From the NCBI RefSeq assembly GCF_001514305.1, contig NZ_KQ949116.1, forward strand, positions 1 through 64,000: 64,000 bases of DNA. Reading direction: 5' to 3'. This stretch comes from Streptomyces dysideae (GTDB taxonomy: Bacteria > Actinomycetota > Actinomycetes > Streptomycetales > Streptomycetaceae). Below are positions 51,340 to 60,734 of the stretch, in pieces. The translations under genes were made by a program, and so were the position numbers. Every line of letters starts with the position of its first letter. Position 1 is the first letter of the stretch. Under the pieces are notes generated by a model that searched no databases, had not been told where the DNA came from, and saw nothing but the letters and a program-made list of their open reading frames with translations.

Positions 51340-52566
51340 GTGACCGTGACCGACCGCGTCGTCCTCGACCCGTTCGGCACCGACATCTCCGGCGAGAGCG
51401 CCCGGCTGCGCACCCTCGGGCCGATCGTCCCCGTCGAGCTGCCCGGCGGCATCCCCGCCTGGGCGCCCACCGGATACGACACACTGCGGGAGCTGATCCT
51501 CGATCCGCGGGTCAGCAAGGATCCCCGGCGGCACTGGCGACTGTGGCCGGAGATCGGCGAACACCCCTCCTGGGGCTGGATCCTGGGCTGGGTCGGTGTG
51601 GTCAACATGCTCTCCACGTACGGCGCCGACCACGCACGGCTGCGCAAGCTGGTGGCGCCGAGCTTCACCCAACGGCGTACGGAGGAGATGCGGACGCGGG
51701 TCGAGACGGTCACCTCGGAGCTGCTCGACGCCCTGGAGTCGGCGGACGGTGAAGTGGTGGACCTGCGGGCGGGGCCGGCCCGTCCGCTGCCCCTGCGGAT
51801 CATCTGCGAACTGTTCGGCGTGCCCGAGGAGTTGCGGGCGGACACGGCCCGGTTGATCGCGGCCATCATGGACACCTCCGACCCGAGTCCGGAGCACGCC
51901 GCGTTCGTGCAGGAGCGGATCGGTACCGTGCTGCCCGCGCTGATCGCCCACCGCACCGAGCACCCCGGCGACGATCTGACGACCGAGCTGATCCGGGTGC
52001 GGGACGAGGACGGCGACCGGCTCAGTGACGAGGAGCTGCTGTACACGCTGCTGCTGGTGATCGGCGCCGGGTTCGAGACGACCGTCAACCTCATCGGCAA
52101 CGCGGTCGTCGCCCTGCTGACGCATCCCGGGCAGCTGGCGGCCGTGCGGTCGGGGGAGATCGGGTGGGAGGCGGTCGTCGACGAGACGCTGCGGGTGCAC
52201 CCGTCGATCGCCGCGCTGCCGCTGCGGTTCGCCGTCGAGGACATCGAGGTAGGGGGCGTCACCGTCGCGGCCGGGGACGCCATCATCACGACGTATGCCG
52301 CCGCGGGCCTGGACCCCGCCCATTACGGGCCGGACGCGGGTGACTTCGAGGCCGCGCGTGGGGCCGACGACCATCTGGCGTTCGGGATCGGCGTGCACCG
52401 CTGCGTCGGCGCTCCGCTCGCCCGGGTGGAGGCGCTGACGGCGCTGGCCGCCCTCTTCGAGCGGTTCCCCGGTCTGCGGCTGGCCGTCGGGGCGGACGAG
52501 CTGCGTCAGGTGCCGTCGTTCATCGCGTTCGGCTGGCAGGAGGTGCCGGTGCGGCTGCGAGGCTGA
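51340..52566 (+). CDS. cytochrome P450
   Basis: A 408-residue soluble bacterial P450 (CYP107-like by overall pattern). I-helix oxygen-binding stretch VIGAGFETTVN, K-helix ExxR pair in DETLRVHPSI, and the heme loop FGIGVHRCVGAPLARVE with ligand Cys355. It oxygenates a small molecule using ferredoxin electrons; no ferredoxin gene is adjacent. The start is GTG at 51340 with AGGAGA upstream. Followed by a convergent PucR regulator. Without a biosynthetic cluster around it, a xenobiotic or housekeeping hydroxylation role is as likely as natural-product tailoring. Confidence 0.93.
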   Translation: MTVTDRVVLDPFGTDISGESARLRTLGPIVPVELPGGIPAWAPTGYDTLRELILDPRVSKDPRRHWRLWPEIGEHPSWGWILGWVGVVNMLSTYGADHARLRKLVAPSFTQRRTEEMRTRVETVTSELLDALESADGEVVDLRAGPARPLPLRIICELFGVPEELRADTARLIAAIMDTSDPSPEHAAFVQERIGTVLPALIAHRTEHPGDDLTTELIRVRDEDGDRLSDEELLYTLLLVIGAGFETTVNLIGNAVVALLTHPGQLAAVRSGEIGWEAVVDETLRVHPSIAALPLRFAVEDIEVGGVTVAAGDAIITTYAAAGLDPAHYGPDAGDFEAARGADDHLAFGIGVHRCVGAPLARVEALTALAALFERFPGLRLAVGADELRQVPSFIAFGWQEVPVRLRG

Positions 52567-52683
52567 GCGCGCGGGGACGCGACCGGTCCCCCGTTCCGGT
52601 CGTGCCCCCGCGGTGCCTCGAACCTACGCGTCGTACCACGGCGTTGGGTATCGCATCGATGCCCGCTGCGGCAGCCGTGAGGC

Positions 52684-54249
52684 TCACCCGTGCACAAGTG
52701 AGTCCGGAACGTCCGCTTTCGCTCCATGCAGGGCGGGCGGCTCGAGGTCGCCCGTGGCCAAGTAGGCCAGCACCAGCTCGTAGAGGTCGCTGCCGCCGGC
52801 GAGGAGCTGTCGTTCGAGGACGGGTTCCGCGCCGCGGACGTGTTCGCGCACGGTCTGCGGGTGGACGCCGAGGGTCTGCGCGGTCCGTTCGGCGTTGCCG
52901 CCGGCGGCGATCCAGGTGCGCAGGGTGCGGCGCAGGTCCCGGGTGTCCGTGTGCAGGCGGGCCAGGAGGTCGTGCGCCCAGGTGCGCAGGGCGGGTCCGG
53001 CCAGCAGGTCGTCGAGCCGGGCCGCGGACGCGTCGGCCGTTCCGTCGCCGGGCGGCAGGTCCGCCAGGCCGACCTGGGTGTTCAGGGCGAGGTGGACGAC
53101 GGCGCGGGCGGTGAGGTCGGAGAAGTCGGTGCCCAGCAGGACTTCGACGCGTTCCATGCGGGCACGGACGGTGTTGCGGCTGACGCCGAGGACCTTCGCC
53201 GTGTTCACCGCGGTGAACTCCAGGCCCAGGCGGGTGGTGGCGAGGAGTTCGGCCCGGATGTGGTGCGGCAGGGTGTCCAGCGGGCGCAGCAGACGGGCCG
53301 TCCAGTCGTGGAGGGCGGCCGGGTCCATCAGGCGCTCGGGGTGCGTGCGTTCGGCGTAGACCGCGGCCTGGTCGGGATGGAAGTGTGCGACGGCGAGGGC
53401 GCTCACGGCCTGGCCGTAGGCGGTGGCGGTGTGGGCCAGGCTCTGCCGGGCGCTGCCGCCGAGGAAGGTGCGCGGGCGCCGGTCGATCAGTGACCGCAGT
53501 TCCCCGGCCGTGTCGTCGCCCGGGGTCACGACGATCACATGGCCGGCCATCGCCGGGCAGCGCACGACCAGTGCCTGCTCCCCCGTCGCGACCAGGCACT
53601 CCTCGGCGAGCCGGTCGCGTTCCTCGGCGCTGCACTCGACGACGTAGACGCACGCGGTGTCCGTGTCGAGCAGGCCCGGCCACAGTCCGGCGGCCACCCG
53701 GCGTGCCGCGATGGTGTCCTCCACCATCAGCAGTTGCAGGATGGCCAGCCTCAGATCGGAGGTGGCCCGCCGCAGCCGGCGGCCGGCCTCGGCCGTCTCG
53801 TCGGCCCGCAGCAGGAGTTCGATGACCTGGGCGGTGTGCGTCACGATGTCGGAGGTGCGCCGGTCGAACGGCGCCGACCGCGACACGGCGAGCACGACGG
53901 CCGTCGCCGGGTTCGGGTGCTCGACCCCGACCAGGCGCAGGTGACGGTCCGTGCCCGCCCAGGAGGCGGAGGCGATCCGGCCGGCGACGATGTCCGCGAC
54001 CGGGGTCTGGTCCAAGTCGTCCTGGGGTGTCCGCGTTCCGGCGAGGAGGGTGCCGTCGCCGTCCCGCAGTTCGGCTGTGCCGTCCACGGCGTCGGACAGC
54101 CAGGCCACGACCCGGCGGATGTCCCGTCCGGCCGGCCGCAGATGGCCGAGCAGCTCCTCCGCCCACGCCGAACCGGCGGCGTCCTTCACCCCCGCGTGAC
54201 GAACGCCGTCCTCCCTGCCAGCCACGTCGGCCTTCACCTCGTCCTGCAC
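52684..54249 (-). CDS. PucR/CdaR-type helix-turn-helix regulator
   Basis: A 521-residue transcription factor. The N-terminal 150 residues form a GAF-like or purine-catabolism-type sensor region (SDIVTHTAQVIELLLRADET). The middle is a GGDEF-like linker domain. Two C-terminal segments of PucR HTH type follow: NTAKVLGVSRNTVRARMERV and ERTAQTLGVHPQTVREHVRG. Having two HTH_30-like units in one chain is typical of a subgroup of Streptomyces PucR proteins. The start is GTG at 54249; a second GTG 12 bases in has a better upstream purine run. Convergent with the P450. Target genes not evident. Confidence 0.8.
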   Translation of the reverse strand: MQDEVKADVAGREDGVRHAGVKDAAGSAWAEELLGHLRPAGRDIRRVVAWLSDAVDGTAELRDGDGTLLAGTRTPQDDLDQTPVADIVAGRIASASWAGTDRHLRLVGVEHPNPATAVVLAVSRSAPFDRRTSDIVTHTAQVIELLLRADETAEAGRRLRRATSDLRLAILQLLMVEDTIAARRVAAGLWPGLLDTDTACVYVVECSAEERDRLAEECLVATGEQALVVRCPAMAGHVIVVTPGDDTAGELRSLIDRRPRTFLGGSARQSLAHTATAYGQAVSALAVAHFHPDQAAVYAERTHPERLMDPAALHDWTARLLRPLDTLPHHIRAELLATTRLGLEFTAVNTAKVLGVSRNTVRARMERVEVLLGTDFSDLTARAVVHLALNTQVGLADLPPGDGTADASAARLDDLLAGPALRTWAHDLLARLHTDTRDLRRTLRTWIAAGGNAERTAQTLGVHPQTVREHVRGAEPVLERQLLAGGSDLYELVLAYLATGDLEPPALHGAKADVPDSLVHG

Positions 54250-54324
54250 CGCATCTTGACGTACCGGTCGGGGACGTTACCTCACGCGCGCCGGACGGTC
54301 CGCCGCCGTTCACATCCGGACGGG

Positions 54325-54663
54325 TCAGGCCTGACGGGCCCGGGTGTGCAGGTGGCCGTCCAGGGGGAGCTCCGGGGGCGCGGCGGGCAGGTGGGCGGCG
54401 CTGGCGTAGCCCGTCTTCTGCGCGACCCGGCAGGAGGCGGCGTTGTCGGCCTGGTGCAGGAGTTCGAGGCGGGTCAGCATGTCGTCGGCGGCGAACGCCT
54501 GCGCCAGTCCGGGGGCAGCGCGGAAGCCGCCGCGCGCAGAGTCGGCCGGGCTGCCCCACGGGGCAGCGGTCCGTGGGCGACGGCCGCGTGGGCGCCGTAA
54601 CGGGCGCGGATCACCGGGCCGTCCTGAATGACGACGGCATCCATGGGCGGGACCTCAGGGACA
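54325..54663 (-). pseudogene. GNAT acetyltransferase remnant
   Basis: From about 54500 the minus strand encodes LTRLELLHQADNAASCRVAQ, KTGYASAAHLPAAPPELPL and a stop at 54325, the usual end of a GNAT N-acetyltransferase (the N-x-x-S-x-x-V-x-x-K-x-G-Y acetyl-CoA loop and tail). The upstream part (VIQDGPVIRARYGAHAAVA) is in another frame and most of the fold is missing. Confidence 0.55.
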
Positions 54664-54783
54664 TGGCCGCCACCTGCGGTGCTCCCCTCCGCCCGGCGGA
54701 GGGTACGCCGCACCGCGGATTCCGTGGGCGGGGCAGACTGCTGCCTGCGCGGTCACCCGGTGCGCAGGGCATAGGCTCGGCGG

Positions 54784-55404
54784 ATGGCGAAGTACTTCGA
54801 CGTGCACCCCGACAATCCGCAGCCGCGCACCATCTCCCAGATCGCCGACAGCATCCGGGCCGACGCGCTCATCGCGTATCCGACCGACTCCTGTTACGCG
54901 CTGGGCTGCAGGCTGGGCAGCCGTGACGGCATCGAGCGGATCCGTACCATCCGCCGGCTGGACGACCGGCACCACTTCACGCTCGTGTGCCAGGACTTCG
55001 CGCAGCTGGGACAGTTCGTGCGGGTCGACAACGACGTGTTCCGGGCGATCAAGGCATCGACGCCGGGCAGCTACACGTTCATCCTCCCGGCGACCAGGGA
55101 GGTGCCGCGCATGCTCCAGCATCCGAAGAAGAAGACCGTCGGCGTGCGCATCCCCGACCATGTGGTCACGCACGCGCTGCTCGCCGAGCTCGGGGAGCCG
55201 CTGCTGTCCAGCACGCTGCTGCTGCCTGACGAGGACGAACCGATGACGCAGGGCTGGGAGATCAAGGACCGGCTCGACCATGTGCTGGACGCGGTCGTCG
55301 ACTCCGGGGACTGCGGCACCGAGCCGACGACCGTCATCGACTTCTCCGGCGGCGAGGCCGAGATCGTACGGAAGGGCGCGGGGGACACCACACGGTTCGA
55401 GTGA
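54784..55404 (+). CDS. YrdC/Sua5 family L-threonylcarbamoyladenylate synthase-like protein
   Basis: A 206-residue YciO/YrdC-type protein: LIAYPTDSCYALGCRLGSRD, FTLVCQDFAQLGQFV, PGSYTFILPATREVPRMLQH, KKKTVGVRIPDH, all core motifs of the nucleotide and threonine pocket. The family makes threonylcarbamoyl-AMP for the t6A modification of tRNA position 37. This short YciO-like subgroup usually exists besides the essential Sua5, so it may have an accessory role. The ATG at 54784 is 7 codons before the conserved start of the fold. Confidence 0.85.
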   Translation: MAKYFDVHPDNPQPRTISQIADSIRADALIAYPTDSCYALGCRLGSRDGIERIRTIRRLDDRHHFTLVCQDFAQLGQFVRVDNDVFRAIKASTPGSYTFILPATREVPRMLQHPKKKTVGVRIPDHVVTHALLAELGEPLLSSTLLLPDEDEPMTQGWEIKDRLDHVLDAVVDSGDCGTEPTTVIDFSGGEAEIVRKGAGDTTRFE

Positions 55405-55533
55405 GGCAGGCCGCGAGGGGGCGGGGGGCCGGGCGGATCACCCGGGACCGTGCGTGTCACGATGGGCGTGACCTGGCCCTTCCCATGGTCGGGTCCTCGC
55501 CTACGCCCCCACGCAGAAAGGCAGCCCGCAGCT

Positions 55534-56289
55534 ATGACCGCCGTACAGGGAACCGCCGTCGACATCCCCACCCCGGACGGCACCGCCGACGCCTATCTGG
55601 CCCATCGCGCGGACGGGAGCCCGCGGCCGGCGGTCCTGCTCTACATGGACGCCTTCGGGCTCCGCCCCCAACTCCGGGCCATGGCGGACCGGCTGGCCGA
55701 GGCCGGGTACACGGTCCTGGTGCCCAATGTGTTCTACCGAAACGGGCGGGCGCCGGTGGTCGAGTTGCCCGAGCTGATCGACACGGCGGAGCGTCCGGAG
55801 ATCTTCCAGCGGATCATGCCGATCATGCGGGCACTGACGCCCGAGCCGGCGATGCGGGACGCCGGCGCCTATCTGGACTGGCTGGCCGACTGTCCCCGGG
55901 CCGCCGACGGTCCGGTCGCGCTGACCGGCTACTGCATGGGCGCCCGGCTGTCCCTGCTCACCGCCGGCACCTATCCGGACCGGGTCGCCGCCGCGGCCGG
56001 CTTCCACGGCGGGCGGCTCGCGTCCGAGGACCCGGACAGCCCGCACCGGGTGGCCGAACACATCACCGCCGAGCTGTACTTCGGCCACGCCGACGACGAC
56101 CCGTCACTGCCCGCCGAGCAGATCGAACGCCTCGAGAACGCCCTCACCGAGGCGGGCGTCCGCCACCGCTGCGAGGTCTACGAGGGCGCGCACCACGGTT
56201 TCACACAGGCCGACACGACCGTGTACCACCGCGAAGCGGACGAGCGGCACTGGGCGGCACTGCTGGACCTGTTGAAGCGCACGTTCTGA
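55534..56289 (+). CDS. dienelactone hydrolase family protein
   Basis: A 251-residue alpha/beta hydrolase of the dienelactone type. Nucleophile Cys in GYCMGARLSL, acid Asp in FGHADDDPS, His in EGAHHGFTQ; the cysteine instead of serine is diagnostic. The N-terminal strands include TAVDIPTPDGTADAYLAHRA. The ATG at 55534 is preceded by AGAAAGG. Family members open lactone rings in aromatic degradation or act on other small esters. No degradation operon is attached, so the substrate is open. Confidence 0.87.
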   Translation: MTAVQGTAVDIPTPDGTADAYLAHRADGSPRPAVLLYMDAFGLRPQLRAMADRLAEAGYTVLVPNVFYRNGRAPVVELPELIDTAERPEIFQRIMPIMRALTPEPAMRDAGAYLDWLADCPRAADGPVALTGYCMGARLSLLTAGTYPDRVAAAAGFHGGRLASEDPDSPHRVAEHITAELYFGHADDDPSLPAEQIERLENALTEAGVRHRCEVYEGAHHGFTQADTTVYHREADERHWAALLDLLKRTF

Positions 56290-56458
56290 TTCCTGTCCCA
56301 ACAGCCGTGCCTCTGGCTGGAATTTGCCGCTGAGTGACCGAAGTGAACTCATGGCGAGTGAGAGTTGACATGCTACCGCCGGTAAAGGCTTGCTTTGCTC
56401 GAACCTTGCCCGTAGACCTTGCTTTTCACAACCAGCCATGGCTCGGGGGAGTTGGCGC

Positions 56459-57343
56459 ATGCAAGGCACGGTTGACGGGTTCCGCTATGGAGCGGTGACC
56501 CCGGTGGCGGCCTATCTGATGGCCTGTCTGGGCGGGGCGTTAGGACTGCGGTGCATCGTCCGGTCGCTGCTCGACGATCAGTCGTGGAAGCCCGGTTGGC
56601 TGGCGCTGGGCGCCGCGTCGATCGGGTGCGGCATCTGGACGATGCACTTCATCGCGATGATCGGCTTCCAGGTCGAGGAGACCCGGATCCGCTACGACGT
56701 GGGTCTGACGGTGCTCAGTCTCACCGTGGCGATCGTCGTCGTCGGCATCGGCGTGTTCATCGTCGGCTATCACGGCACCGGCACGGCCACCCTGGCCACC
56801 GCGGGCGTCGTCACCGGCCTCGGTGTCGCCGCCATGCACTATCTGGGCATGGCGGCGATGCGGCTGAACGGCAGCATCCAGTACGACGCGTTCACCGTCG
56901 GGCTCTCCGTACTGATCGCGATCGTCGCCGCGACCGCCGCGCTCTGGGCGGCGATCACGATCCGCGGTTTCCTGACCAGTCTCGGCGCCAGCCTGATCAT
57001 GGGTGTGGCCGTGTCCGGGATGCACTACACGGGCATGGCAGCCGTCAGTGTGCATCTGCACGGCGCGACCCGTGGCCCGTGGACGGGCGATTCACCCACC
57101 TCGCTGCTGCTGCCCATGCTGCTGGGGCCCATCATCTTCCTCGTCCTGGCGGGCGTGGTGGTGATGTTCGACCCGCTGCTGGTGATGGGCGACGGCGAGC
57201 GCAGCCGCTCCGGCAGGCTCCGGCAGCCCCCTGCCGCCGCACAGCCCGAACCGGAGCGGGAGTCCCTGTTCGAGGCCGCGGCCGGTGCCTCCTGGTCACG
57301 GCGGGAACCGCAGCGGACCGCGTCGCGCGTCCAGAAGTGGTGA
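56459..57343 (+). CDS. MHYT-domain integral membrane sensor
   Basis: A 294-residue seven-helix membrane protein with the three MHYT repeats MHFIAM, MHYLGM and MHYTGM, each with His and Met near the membrane face. The fold is thought to bind copper and to sense oxygen, CO or NO. Usually it is linked to GGDEF/EAL or kinase domains; here only a short Arg/Pro/Glu-rich tail (about 45 residues) follows, so signalling must go through a partner. GGGGAG lies eight bases before the ATG at 56459; a frame extension further upstream lacks one. Confidence 0.87.
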   Translation: MQGTVDGFRYGAVTPVAAYLMACLGGALGLRCIVRSLLDDQSWKPGWLALGAASIGCGIWTMHFIAMIGFQVEETRIRYDVGLTVLSLTVAIVVVGIGVFIVGYHGTGTATLATAGVVTGLGVAAMHYLGMAAMRLNGSIQYDAFTVGLSVLIAIVAATAALWAAITIRGFLTSLGASLIMGVAVSGMHYTGMAAVSVHLHGATRGPWTGDSPTSLLLPMLLGPIIFLVLAGVVVMFDPLLVMGDGERSRSGRLRQPPAAAQPEPERESLFEAAAGASWSRREPQRTASRVQKW

Positions 57344-57425
57344 ACGGACCTGTCGGCGGGGCGAGTTCGGGCAGGGCGGCACTCCCCCTTCCCGGAACCC
57401 TCTAGATCATTGTTACGGTTCACCG

Positions 57426-58928
57426 GTGTCTGACTCTTCACGCGATACCGCCGAAGGCGCCGGCTGGGGCACCGCAGAACGCGGTGAATACACCCGGCTG
57501 ATGCCGCATCAGGTCGAGAAGATCTCGTGGCTGGATCCGAGGATGCTGTGGGCCGCCCGCAACGGCGTGCTGGCGTCCTGGTTCGGGGACCCCACGGGCC
57601 GTACCCGCAGCCGCTGGGTGGCACAGCGGGCCGCGGCCGGCGCCCCTGCCGACAAGGTGATCCGGCGGGACGACCCGGACCGGTTCTCCTTCCTGGTCGT
57701 GGGCGACACCGGTGAGGGCGACGACCCCCAGTACGCCGTCGTGCCGGGCTTTCTGAAGGTCGGTCAGGACACCCGGTTCGCGGTCGTCGCCAGTGACGTC
57801 ATCTATCCGGTGGGCAGCGCCGACGACTACGGCACGAAGTTCTTCCGCCCGTACCAGGACTACCGGGCGCCGATCTACGCGATACCCGGCAACCACGACT
57901 GGTACGAGGACCTCGGCGCCTTCATGCGCGTCTTCTGCGACGACGCCCCGCCCCTCGCCCCCGAGCCCGCGCCGCGCCCCCTCAGCCGGGCCTGGCTGCG
58001 GTCGCTGCTGTGGCACCGGCCTCGCAACGGTGACGGCCAACGCCTCGCCGAGGCACGGCAGTTGCGATCGGAGGAGACCCAACAGGCCGTCCAGCCGGGC
58101 CCGTACTGGGCCATCGACTCCGGGCCGGTGCGGATCATAGGCATCGACACCGGTCTGCTGGGCACCCTCGACGCCGAACAGGGCGCGTGGCTGCGCGAGG
58201 TGTCGCAGGGACCCCGCCCGAAGATCCTCATCACGGGCTCGCCCCTGTACGTGGACGGCGAGTACCACCCGTGCGCGATCGACGGCGGCGGCACGGTCGA
58301 CGACGTCGTGCGCGACCCGGCCCACCACTTCGTCGCCGCGATAGGCGGCGACATCCACAACTACCAGCGGTATCCGGTGGACGTGGACGGCCGCACGATC
58401 CAGTACGTCGTGTCCGGCGGCGGCGGTGCCTTCATGCACGCCACCCACACCATCCCGCACATCGACATCGCGAACGTCACCGAGAAGGACTTCCGCTGCT
58501 ACCCGCTGCGCGGCGACTCCCTGGCCTTCTACAGCACGCTCTACGGCCGCCGGCTGCGCCTGCGCCGCTTCTTCACCCTCACCGAGGCCGAGGCGACGGC
58601 CGTCGTCGCCGAGCGCCTGGGCATCCCGCTGACCCGCGCCCAGGGCGAGCCGGCCCGGATCACCTGGCGCACCCGGCTGGTCGCCACGCTGCTGGGCGCC
58701 GGCCGCCGCCCCGAGCGGACGTCGCGGTTCCGGCTGCCCGTGCGCAAGATCTACACGCAGTTGTTCTCGCCGAGCTCGGCGACGTACAGCCCGCCGTTCT
58801 TCAAGTGCTTCCTGCGGCTGGACGTCTCGCCGGAGGCGGTCCGGCTGCGCTGCTACGCCGCGACAGGCAACCGCGCGCAGGAGACCGAACCGCCGGTCGA
58901 GGACGAGGTCACGATCCCGCTCGCCTGA
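57426..58928 (+). CDS. metallophosphoesterase
   Basis: A 500-residue calcineurin-like phosphoesterase. First metal motif VVGDTGEGD, then VVASDVIYPVGSADDYG, the NHD block IPGNHDWYED, and the late GGDIHNYQRYP histidines, in the right order for a two-metal site. The first ~75 residues and the C-terminal ~110 are family-specific extensions without clear homology. No signal peptide, so probably cytoplasmic. The start is GTG at 57426, with an alternative ATG at 57501. Substrate unknown. Confidence 0.85.
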   Translation: MSDSSRDTAEGAGWGTAERGEYTRLMPHQVEKISWLDPRMLWAARNGVLASWFGDPTGRTRSRWVAQRAAAGAPADKVIRRDDPDRFSFLVVGDTGEGDDPQYAVVPGFLKVGQDTRFAVVASDVIYPVGSADDYGTKFFRPYQDYRAPIYAIPGNHDWYEDLGAFMRVFCDDAPPLAPEPAPRPLSRAWLRSLLWHRPRNGDGQRLAEARQLRSEETQQAVQPGPYWAIDSGPVRIIGIDTGLLGTLDAEQGAWLREVSQGPRPKILITGSPLYVDGEYHPCAIDGGGTVDDVVRDPAHHFVAAIGGDIHNYQRYPVDVDGRTIQYVVSGGGGAFMHATHTIPHIDIANVTEKDFRCYPLRGDSLAFYSTLYGRRLRLRRFFTLTEAEATAVVAERLGIPLTRAQGEPARITWRTRLVATLLGAGRRPERTSRFRLPVRKIYTQLFSPSSATYSPPFFKCFLRLDVSPEAVRLRCYAATGNRAQETEPPVEDEVTIPLA

Positions 58929-58994
58929 CCGCCCTGACACAATCGGGGACGAACTGACGTACGGCCGTAGGGGCCATGAACGATGGAGGGGCCC

Positions 58995-60039
58995 GTGGCG
59001 CCGACCTCACGACCGCTGCGGAAGCTGGGCTTCCTCACCATCGGACTGTTCGACGCGGCGGATCCACGCCGGGGCCATGAGTCCACGCTGGAGATCATCG
59101 AGCTGGGCGAGCGGCTGGGCTTCGACAGTGCGTGGCTCCGTCACCGTCATCTGCAGTACGGCATCTCCTCCCCCGTCGCCGTCCTGGCGGCGGCCTCGCC
59201 GCATCGAACTCGGCACCGCGGTCATCCCACTGGGCTGGGAGAACCCACTGCGACTGGCCGAGGACCTGGCGACGGTCGACCTGATGTCCGGGGGCCGTCT
59301 CAACCCGGGCGTCAGCGTCGGCCCGCCGATGCACTACGACCGGGTCAAGGGCGCGCTGTACCCGGACACGGCGGACGCCGAGGAGTTCGGTTACGAGCGG
59401 GCGCGGCGGCTGCTGGACTTCGTGCGGGGCGAGCGGGCCACCGAGTTCAGCGGCAACGAGGGTTTCGAGGCCACGCGGCGGCAGCCGCATATCGAATCCA
59501 GCTCCGACCGCGTGCAACCGCAGTCGGCCGGGCTGGGCAGCCGTATGTGGTACGGCGGTGGCAGCCTGAGCTCGGCGCGGTGGGCAGGGGAACACGGCAT
59601 GAGCTTCCTGACCAGCAGCGTCGTCAAGGCGGAAGGGCCCGAGGACGCGGCGGACTTCGCCGAGATCCAGCTGTCGCACATCCGCACCTTCCGCGCCCAC
59701 CACCCCGACGGCGACAGCGCCCGCGTCTCCCAGGGCCTCGTCGTCGTCCCCACCGACTCCGCCACGCCCGAGCAGCGCGCCAAGTACGAGACGTACGCGG
59801 CGCAGCGGCTGCCGCGCACCGCCTCACCTCAGGGTCCGGCCCGGCTGATGTTCGCGCCCGACATCGTCGGCAGCTCCGACGAGATCGCCGAACGGCTGCA
59901 CGCGCACGCCGCGTTCAGGGAGGTCGACGAGGTCGCCTTCGCGCTGCCGTTCACGTTCGAGCACGAGGACTATGTGCAGATCCTCACCGACATGGCGGAG
60001 AAGCTCGGCCCGGCGCTGGGGTGGCAGTCGGCGAGCTGA
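58995..60039 (+). pseudogene. LLM class flavin-dependent oxidoreductase, single-base frameshift
   Basis: A luciferase-like monooxygenase of about 347 residues. It opens LGFLTIGLFDAADPRRGHES and LGERLGFDSAWLRHRHLQYG. At VLAAAS (about 59199) the frame shifts by one extra base, after which RIELGTAVIPLGWENPLRLA, the typical substrate-barrel strand, continues to a normal end at 60039 (MAEKLGPALGWQSAS). GGAGG precedes the GTG at 58995; an ATG at 58983 is also possible. Probably an FMNH2-dependent oxidoreductase. One indel only, so a sequencing error is quite possible. Confidence 0.72.
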
Positions 60040-60041
60040 GG

Positions 60042-60641
60042 TCACCAGCGGCCCGGTTCGGTGCCGGTGATCGGTTCCGACGGCTTGCCGTCCACGCCGA
60101 CCGGGACGTCACCGGCGAGCATCACCCGGTGCATGATCCGGGGGAAGTCGAGGTGAGCGTTGTCGCTGGGCGCGAGGTGGATGGTGGCGCGGTTGTCCCA
60201 GAAGGCGACGCTGCCGGGCTCCCAGCGGAAGCGGACCGTGTACTCGGGCCGGACCGCCTGCTCCAGCAGCAGGTCGAGGATCGCCCCGCTTTCGGCGCGG
60301 GAGAGGTCGGCGATCTGCTCGACGTAATAGCCGTTGACGTACAGGATCCGCTCCCCCGTCTCCGGGTGGACGCGGACCAGCGGGTGCAGTGCGGCGACCT
60401 GGTGGTCCAGGAGGTGGCGGACGTACGCGTCCTCGCCGGGGCGCGGCTGGTAGCCGACGCCGAGCCGGTGTTCGGCGCGCAGCCCGTCCACGAACTCCCG
60501 TACCGGGGCCGACAGTCCGGCGTACGCGGCCGCCAGGTTCAAGCAGTACTCGAACCCGAGCCGCCCGGCGACCGCCCGGGCCGCGCTCGACTTCCCGGTG
60601 TGGGACGTCCCCCCGATCAGCACCACCCGCGCATCCCGCAT
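60042..60641 (-). CDS. in-frame chimera: P-loop kinase N-terminus fused to TauD/TfdA C-terminus
   Basis: A 199-residue frame joins two unrelated halves. Residues 1-31 (VVLIGGTSHTGKSSAARAVA) are the P-loop start of a 2-phosphoglycerate-kinase-like ATPase. From residue 32 on it is a TauD-type 2-oxoglutarate oxygenase: LAAAYAGLSAPVREFVDGLR, HPETGERILYVNGYYVEQI, then FWDNRATIHLAPSDNAHLDF with the distal iron His and the 2-oxoglutarate Arg. The first iron ligands (HxD) of TauD and the whole kinase body are missing, so neither activity can be intact. The junction at about 60548 keeps frame, giving one open gene with a start at 60641 and no good ribosome site. Converges on the LLM gene with a 2-base gap. 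Confidence 0.7.
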   Translation of the reverse strand: MRDARVVLIGGTSHTGKSSAARAVAGRLGFEYCLNLAAAYAGLSAPVREFVDGLRAEHRLGVGYQPRPGEDAYVRHLLDHQVAALHPLVRVHPETGERILYVNGYYVEQIADLSRAESGAILDLLLEQAVRPEYTVRFRWEPGSVAFWDNRATIHLAPSDNAHLDFPRIMHRVMLAGDVPVGVDGKPSEPITGTEPGRW

Positions 60642-60734
60642 GCCGGCGACCCTACTCAGCGCACGGTGATCTCGCGGACGATCCCCCTGTCCGTGACGCT
60701 GGAGGTACGACACGGTCGAGCGGAAGGTCCAGCA

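Noticed and set aside
49720..52566. a natural-product gene cluster around the flavin reductase, small proteins and P450
   Set aside because: No synthase, carrier protein, peptide precursor, ferredoxin or exporter is present; the genes are on mixed strands with separate promoters.
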